Of a DNA stretch of 64,000 bases, positions 58,908 to 64,000 are shown piece by piece. Position numbers and translations under genes: made by a program. Positions within the stretch are counted from its first letter, which is position 1; each line of letters starts with the position of its first letter. Source of the stretch: Cinnamomum chago (lineage: Eukaryota > Streptophyta > Magnoliopsida > Laurales > Lauraceae); assembly GCA_038049695.1 (NCBI GenBank), contig CP142456.1, forward strand, positions 42,822,001 to 42,886,000, written 5' to 3'. The notes under the pieces are model-generated. The model was not told where the DNA came from. It searched no databases and was given only the letters and a program-made list of their open reading frames with translations.

Positions 58908-60552
58908 ACCTGGGCGTGTAGCAGGTCCGGGACACTGATTTTTCTTCCCTTTTTCCTTTCCTTCCAACACATCAACAACCACAAATAACTATAAACAAGA
59001 TGACTACACACATGATTCCAAGACATTAAATGAGGCCATCAAGATGCATTAAGATCATTTATTTCAACCATGAAAAATCAATAAAAGCAATCAATGAAAG
59101 CATAAAAATCCATAAATGCTTCACCAAACCATTTGAAACTTAAAAACATCCAATCATTCACTTGCCTCAAGTCCAAGCTAGCTGAAATCAAGCCTCTATT
59201 CACTTCTATTGCTCAAAGCCAAGCTATAACCAAAAAACCCCAAAACAAACCCTAAAATGGGTCAAACAATGAAATGACAAGGAAACCTTTCAATAATTAA
59301 GGTGGAGCTTCTCTAAGGCTATAGGAACACAAATCTAGAAGATGAAGAAGAACACTTACTTGGATGACCTTCAAATGAAGAGAGCTATCTCAAAGGGAGT
59401 CTCAAAGTTGATGGATTCTTCTAAAAAAAGTATCAAAGTGAAGCTTGCTAGATGAGGAAGAGATTGGTGATCTCCATTTCAAGTTTGGTGCAAGATTGGT
59501 GAGGATTGGAGAAGGAGAAGCAAGAAGGAGAAGAAGTTGCAAGAAAATCCCTAGGCTCAATAGTTGTGCTGGAACAATGGAGAGTGAGTGGAAATGGGGA
59601 TGGGTTCTCCTTTTGTTAACAAAGGAGAGGTTGGGTCCCACAACTTAAGGAACTAATTTGGCTGAAATCATCTCTCTCGGGTCCTCGGATGAATTCGACG
59701 AAGAAGGAAGAAATGATCGTCGAAATATCTAGTTTCCAAAAAGTATATGTTTCGTGGTTTTCGGGAATATCAAGTTTTGGGTACAGATTTTGTGTGCAAT
59801 GACTGTTTTGCCCTCAAGGCTATGAAATCGGGTTTCGGGATCTCAAACGGGGACGGGATCAACATGAAAGTTGTAGGGATCATCAAAACGAGTAAAATGG
59901 GATTAACATCATGTATGCAAAACCTCCGATAAATCCTCAAACATATGCAATGTCATGAAAGGGAACCCCCAAAGGGCCCTACTAACACAAAGCAAATTAA
60001 AATCCCCAAAACTATATCAAAAGTTATTCCAAACCCAACTTAACCAAAAACACTAATCAAGCTTAGCACTAACACGCAACTTAATTAGAACTAATCGGGT
60101 TCTTACACATAACTTCTCTTTCTCTTCTAGTTCTCTTCTCTTTCTCCTCTAGTTCCTTGGAGTTACTAGTTGGGTTTTCTCTTGAAGTTTCCACCAATCT
60201 TCTTGAGAAAAGAGATCTAATACGGGTCATAGCGTGGAAGATCAAAGGGTGTTGGAGATTCTGATTTGATTAGTGAAAGCGTTCATCATTAAAGAAAGAG
60301 ATCAACTTCTCCATTAGAGCACTACTAAGCTCCAAAGGTATAATCTACATCCTTGTATGTTGTAGATTTCATGGTTGCATGTTTAGGTGTTGTTTTCTAT
60401 CTTCTAGATAGTATATATTGCTGTACATGATTTATGAGTTTGAGGGATTGCATCCTGGATTGGGTCTTGTTGCCTTCTAGATAGTTGATTCCTGCATTAA
60501 GTGGATCAAAAAGTTTTGAAACCTATCTGAATGGCCCACCTATTTTCCAACA

Positions 60553-60745
60553 AACCTGTCCAATCAGCATCGGAATAGGTAGTCAATGTCATTGGAGAAC
60601 CAACAGGAAAGAATAAGCCTCTGTGAGGAGTGCCAATAAGATAACGGATTATTCTTCGAACTGTTTCTAAATGGAGATGATGAGGCCTGGTCATATACTG
60701 AGTCATCAAATTTACTACATAACTGCCCGTCAATTTGGGATCCAA
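60553..60745 (-). pseudogene. Copia RNase H relic, N-terminal part
   Basis: On the minus strand QYMTRPHHLHLETVRRIIRY, LIGTPHRGLFF and TYSDADWTG match the RT/RNase H connection of copia pol. It continues at 26244 across the copia family A insertion. Upstream the copia homology stops at plastid-like sequence. Confidence 0.8.
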
Positions 60746-60925
60746 TTTGGGATTTTCCTTGGGAGGTATCGGGAAGGAATTGGAATGTAATAATATCAAT
60801 TCATACAGAAGAAAAGGTTCTCTATTGATTCAAACGCTGTACCTATGGGATAGAGGAAGAGGAAAAAACCGAAGATTTCACATAGTACTTTTGATCGAAA
60901 AATCAATCGGATTTATTTCGTACCC
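60728..60925. other. Probable plastid DNA insert (NUPT)
   Basis: The stretch including TTGGGATTTTCCTTGGGAGG, AGAAGAAAAGGTTCTCTATT, GATTCAAACGCTGTACCTAT and AATCAATCGGATTTATTTCG matches my memory of a conserved non-coding part of the plant plastid inverted repeat. It directly abuts the copia relic. The match is from memory, not a search. Confidence 0.55.
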
Positions 60926-61054
60926 ATGTAGGATCAAGAAGAGGATCACCACTTTCATTATCTAGTTTATCTACCAATGGGTATTCGGGGTTGTGTCATT
61001 CTGGGCCATACTGTTACGGAAAACCAAAATGAAGCCAAAAGGGGTTTGCACAAC
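60926..61054. other. Short spacer, origin unclear
   Basis: It contains ATGGGTATTCGGGGTTGTGT followed by an open stretch on the plus strand. It could be more organellar DNA. I do not recognise it. Confidence 0.3.
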
Positions 61055-62903
61055 TGTCACGTCCTAGGAATGGGCCTGGGAATCAACGTGAGATTAGGAG
61101 CTCAATACTAATACTTAATAAACAAACCATCCAAGTTCCTCCCACCCCCAAATCATGGTCCCTTAGGATCGAAGTCCACGGTGAGAAAATAAATATTTCA
61201 TCAATTCACCATAAGAATACAACGGAACTTATTTTTTAACCAAAAGGTACAAAATAACATTTCAGAGTATGCACATTTACTATATTTCTTAATTAAAATT
61301 TATAAAATATACAAAAATAGTTTAATTAAAAAATATCTACAAAACCTACGATAACAAGAAATAAATATAAACTATCCATTTAAAATGAAAGCACTCATGT
61401 GTTGGTCACAACGACAATGTCGTTTACACATTACTCGTACTCACCATCAGGTTGTATCACCTGAATCAACATCTTCGCGTTCCCTAGTAGATGATGAGCT
61501 AAGTACCTATGCAAACATAGCATCATCAGGCTCCGACTAGCCCGCAGGTGAATATATATAAATAGAAACATATATCTACAATGGAAAGCAATTAAAAAAA
61601 TATTCCACAATTTCAAAGAAACCCATGATTCATAATTTCATATAAAATCACAAACTCTTACTTACAAATCCAATCCAAAACATATTCTTATATCTAAAAA
61701 TACACCACTTACGCTTTTACCATGACAATAAGTCATGGCACTTCAGGTCCTAACCCTATCCATAAGTTCTTTTATCCACCAAATATTCCGGGTATCTGAC
61801 CCTATTCATAAGTTCTTTTCTCTAGATTTTTGGTAATTTGGTAACTTGTTCATAAGTTCTTTTTACGGTGATCAACTGTTTTTTAGGTTTTCATGGTAAT
61901 CTGTTAACCTATTCATATCGAACTGCGCAGTCGTCATATTCACATATGGATTTAGCTTAGTGGTGTTCATTCATATATACAAAAATTCATACTAATTATT
62001 CATATAAACAGAAAAACAATAATTTCCAATAAAACATGTGCTAAGTCACAATTATTAGGTTCAAAGGTAACCAATAGGTCATAACTTCCTAAGTAAAAAT
62101 TACAGTTTTTAAATAGAAAATAGTTTACAATTCAGTTACTCCACGGTCGTCATTGGATTAATAGATCAATAGTAGAAACAATTCCGAACTATGTAAGGTT
62201 CTTCTTCCATCCAGAGGCTAAGTTGGTTTCAAAGGTTGGCATAAAGGTCATAAAAATATAAAGAAAAGATCCAATTTCTCCAAGAAATTTAGAACAGAGC
62301 ACTGCCAAAATTCAGTTAACGAAATTCCCCTAGAATCTCAATCTGAAGCTCTATCAAGCTTCAATTCAGGGATCCAAAATCCCTTTCTTCTCTATGGTTC
62401 CTGCATTGAAAACTCAGGGCCAAGTCCTCTACACAACATCCAATCCATCCCCTTCCAAATATCAAATATAACCCATCATTCCATTCCTAAATTCCATTCA
62501 TTCATCCATTTCATTCTAACATTTATTTTCCATAAACCCAAACCATTAAGCAATTGAATTAAAAACCATAATTAAATCGAATCAAAATCATAAATCCATA
62601 AAAACATATGCATATCTATTTAAAAATAAATCCATATTCACTTGCCTTAGGGTGAGAAATCACAACATGCCTAAATCCACAAACTTGGCTCTAAATGCCC
62701 AAAATCCAGACCTAAATACAATAACCAAATCAAACCAAATCACTACACAAAATCAAGAGCTAACATGCTAAAACACCCACCTAACACTAATTCTAAGGAA
62801 ATCTCCAAATACCCAAACCCTACTCAGAAGAAAGAAGCTAACCTAGAAAATGAAGATGGAAGAATGACCTTGAAAATGGCATGAGAGGGAAGCTCAAAGT
62901 CAT
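61055..62903 (-). mobile_element. Gypsy-type LTR, right end lost
   Basis: It starts TGTCACGTCCTAGGAATGGG and has CCACGGTGAG and ATTCACTTGCCTTAGG at positions matching the young gypsy LTRs (GGTGTCCGCGGTGAGG, CACTTGCCTCAAGTCC). It is overrun on the right by the copia LTR at 62904. At 61431-61498 it carries an exon-like segment in the same LTR position as the 92-nt segment. Confidence 0.6.
61431..61498 (-). CDS. Possible diverged LTR exon-like segment (68 nt)
   Basis: On the minus strand TAGGTACTTAG is followed by a frame in the same phase, encoding HHLLGNAKMLIQVIQPDGEYE and TAA, 376 bp from the LTR end (about 380-416 in the others). Sequence similarity to the 92-nt peptides is not evident apart from the acidic C-terminal end. 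Confidence 0.25.
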
Positions 62904-63845
62904 TGTTAGTTTGTATGGTCTCAATCCATCAAATGATGTAATAAATTGATTAATTTCTTTATTTATCAATATATTTTTGCTTGCTTTTCATGAGACGAAT
63001 GGTGTATTATTACTTTATGCACATAACTAATACATATGACATAATGGTTCATGAGATGTGGGGTCGCGGTGTCCTAATATATTGATGTGGGGCTAGCTTT
63101 CTATGGAATCCCTAGTGCTCCCCACGCTAGCCCAAGTTATTAGAAAGTTACTAATCCTACTTGAACTCTAGAAGGGAGGAATTAGAAAGTTACTTTTTCT
63201 ATTTGAAGTGAGACTTCTAAAAGTGGTAATAGTAGGTTACTAATTGTTGTAGAAGTGACACATCTATAATAATTAGAAAAGAGAAAGTTACTAATTCTTA
63301 ATGGAAGTAGGACTTCTATTAATTATTAGTAAGAGAGCAGTGATAGGGTTATAAATAGGGGATCCAACCCCTTGGATACCTACCTTGGAATTCACGCCCA
63401 ATAGTGCAAGAGTTGCACTCCCCCCTTTCTCTTCTTCTTCTAGTTTCCTTAGAGCTTCTAGTTGATTTTCTTTTGAAGATTCCACCATTCTTCTTAAGAA
63501 AAGAGATCGATCTAAAAGTGGGTCATAGCGTGGAAGACAACAAGGTATTGGAGATCCTAATTCACTATGAGAAGAGTTCTTGTTCAAGTAATTTGTCTTC
63601 TTCTTCATCAGAGCACTACTGAGCTCCAAAGGTATAATCTACTTCCTTTATGTTGTGGATTTATTTTAGTTGCATGATGATACTATTTGCTATCTTATAA
63701 ATAGTGTTTTACTGATCTTGATTATGAGTTTGAGGTTCTTGGATCCTAAATTGAGTTTTATGGCCTTATGAGTACTTGATCCCTAAGTCAAGTGGGTCAA
63801 AAAGTTTTGAAAACCTATCCACAATTTCCACCTACTTCCAATAAT
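62904..63845 (+). mobile_element. 5' LTR of another copia family A element, internally deleted
   Basis: It starts TGTTAGTTTGTATGG and is homologous to 13712-15400, but about 770 bp are missing between TTCATGAGATG and GGGGTCGCGG. The TATA box is at 63340-63347. It is followed by a primer-binding site, so it is a 5' LTR. Confidence 0.88.
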
Positions 63846-63858
63846 TGGTATCAGAGCC
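63846..63858 (+). promoter_or_regulatory. Primer-binding site, Met tRNA
   Basis: TGGTATCAGAGCC just after the LTR. The leader that follows to 64000 is homologous to 28025-28150. The rest of this element lies beyond the window. Confidence 0.9.
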
Positions 63859-64000
63859 ATAACTCATCTTTAATCATGTTAGATTAGTTGTCTAGATCTA
63901 ATCTTTGCATGAGATATAAAGAGGATAGACCTAGGGCTTTGTAAGGATCAGTTCTGGTATTTTTCTGCATTTATTATGTTTTCTAAATGCACAAGAAGGG

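Larger units (their letters stand above)
57140..60107 (-). mobile_element. Young gypsy solo LTR 3
   Basis: 2968 bp, TGTCGCGACCCCGGACCGGG to AATCGGGTTCTTACA (a short deletion near the end compared with its relatives). Target duplication CATAA (57135-57139, 60108-60112). Confidence 0.94.
26250..60552 (+). mobile_element. Copia family A element, full length but multiply interrupted
   Basis: The 5' LTR is 26250-28010 and the 3' LTR 55819-60552. A Met-tRNA primer site lies at 28012 and a polypurine tract before 55819. The target duplication is AACCT (26245-26249 and 60553-60557), placed in the RNase H of an older copia relic. The internal region is split by the Tekay-like element (29241-51701), and the 3' LTR by a solo LTR (57140-60107). 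Gag-pol order is gag, protease, integrase, RT, RNase H on the plus strand. All are broken by stops and deletions. Confidence 0.9.
55819..60552 (+). mobile_element. 3' LTR of copia family A, split by solo LTR 3
   Basis: It runs TGTTAGTTTTATGG to TTTTCCAACA; without the insert and its duplication it is 1761 bp. It has the same U3 repeat stack and TATA (57060-57067) as the 5' LTR. Confidence 0.92.

Noticed and set aside
1..64000. tRNA or rRNA genes
   Set aside because: Only tRNA-complementary primer sites were found. No cloverleaf or rRNA sequence was recognised.

Overview
This is nuclear DNA of a flowering plant from a repeat-dense region. The evidence is spliced plant gene pieces (a chloroplast-targeted GluTR-binding protein exon, a GT47 glycosyltransferase remnant), Ty1/copia and Ty3/gypsy retrotransposons primed by initiator-Met tRNA, a Mutator-like element, MITEs and a probable plastid DNA insert. 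There is no bacterial gene organisation. I cannot name the species.

Layout. 1-13.7 kb is the only gene-like part. It holds exon 1 of a GluTRBP (PGR7-like) gene on the minus strand (854-1294), a weakly supported minus-strand transcript unit (about 2.66-6.34 kb), a 2.1-kb Pack-MULE with a 9-bp target duplication that carries a broken GT47 gene (7112-9186), a 931-bp PIF/Harbinger-like MITE (9401-10331) and a possible unknown first exon (13369-13569). From 13.7 to 24 kb there are solo LTRs: a copia LTR, then an old gypsy LTR that has been split by a young one, then another gypsy-type LTR. From 25.5 to 61 kb there is one nest six insertions deep. An Ale-like copia relic was split by a degenerate copia element (TSD AACCT). 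That element was split by a Tekay-like gypsy element, whose integrase was split by a solo LTR (TSD CCACT). The solo LTR was split by a very young Sirevirus-like copia element (TSD GCGTG), whose pol gene was split by another solo LTR (TSD AAAGG). A side MITE and a side solo LTR (TSD CATAA) sit in the same stack. 61-64 kb holds a further gypsy-type LTR and the 5' LTR of a copia element that runs off the window.

How the parts relate. No retroelement here is intact. The gag-pol frames carry nonsense codons, mostly of the C-to-T type, plus a few frameshifts. The Sirevirus LTR pair is almost identical, so the innermost events are recent.

Most interesting signals. (1) Six LTRs of the Tekay-like family, one of them highly diverged, carry a segment of exactly 92 nt that follows a 3' splice-site-like AG and encodes the same 29-residue acidic peptide ending in a stop. 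It looks like an undescribed LTR-borne exon. (2) LTRs of gypsy and copia elements carry clusters of short perfect palindromes in which the palindrome differs between relatives (CCGATCGATCGG, GGTCGACC, CGCTCGAGCG) while the cluster stays in a comparable LTR position.
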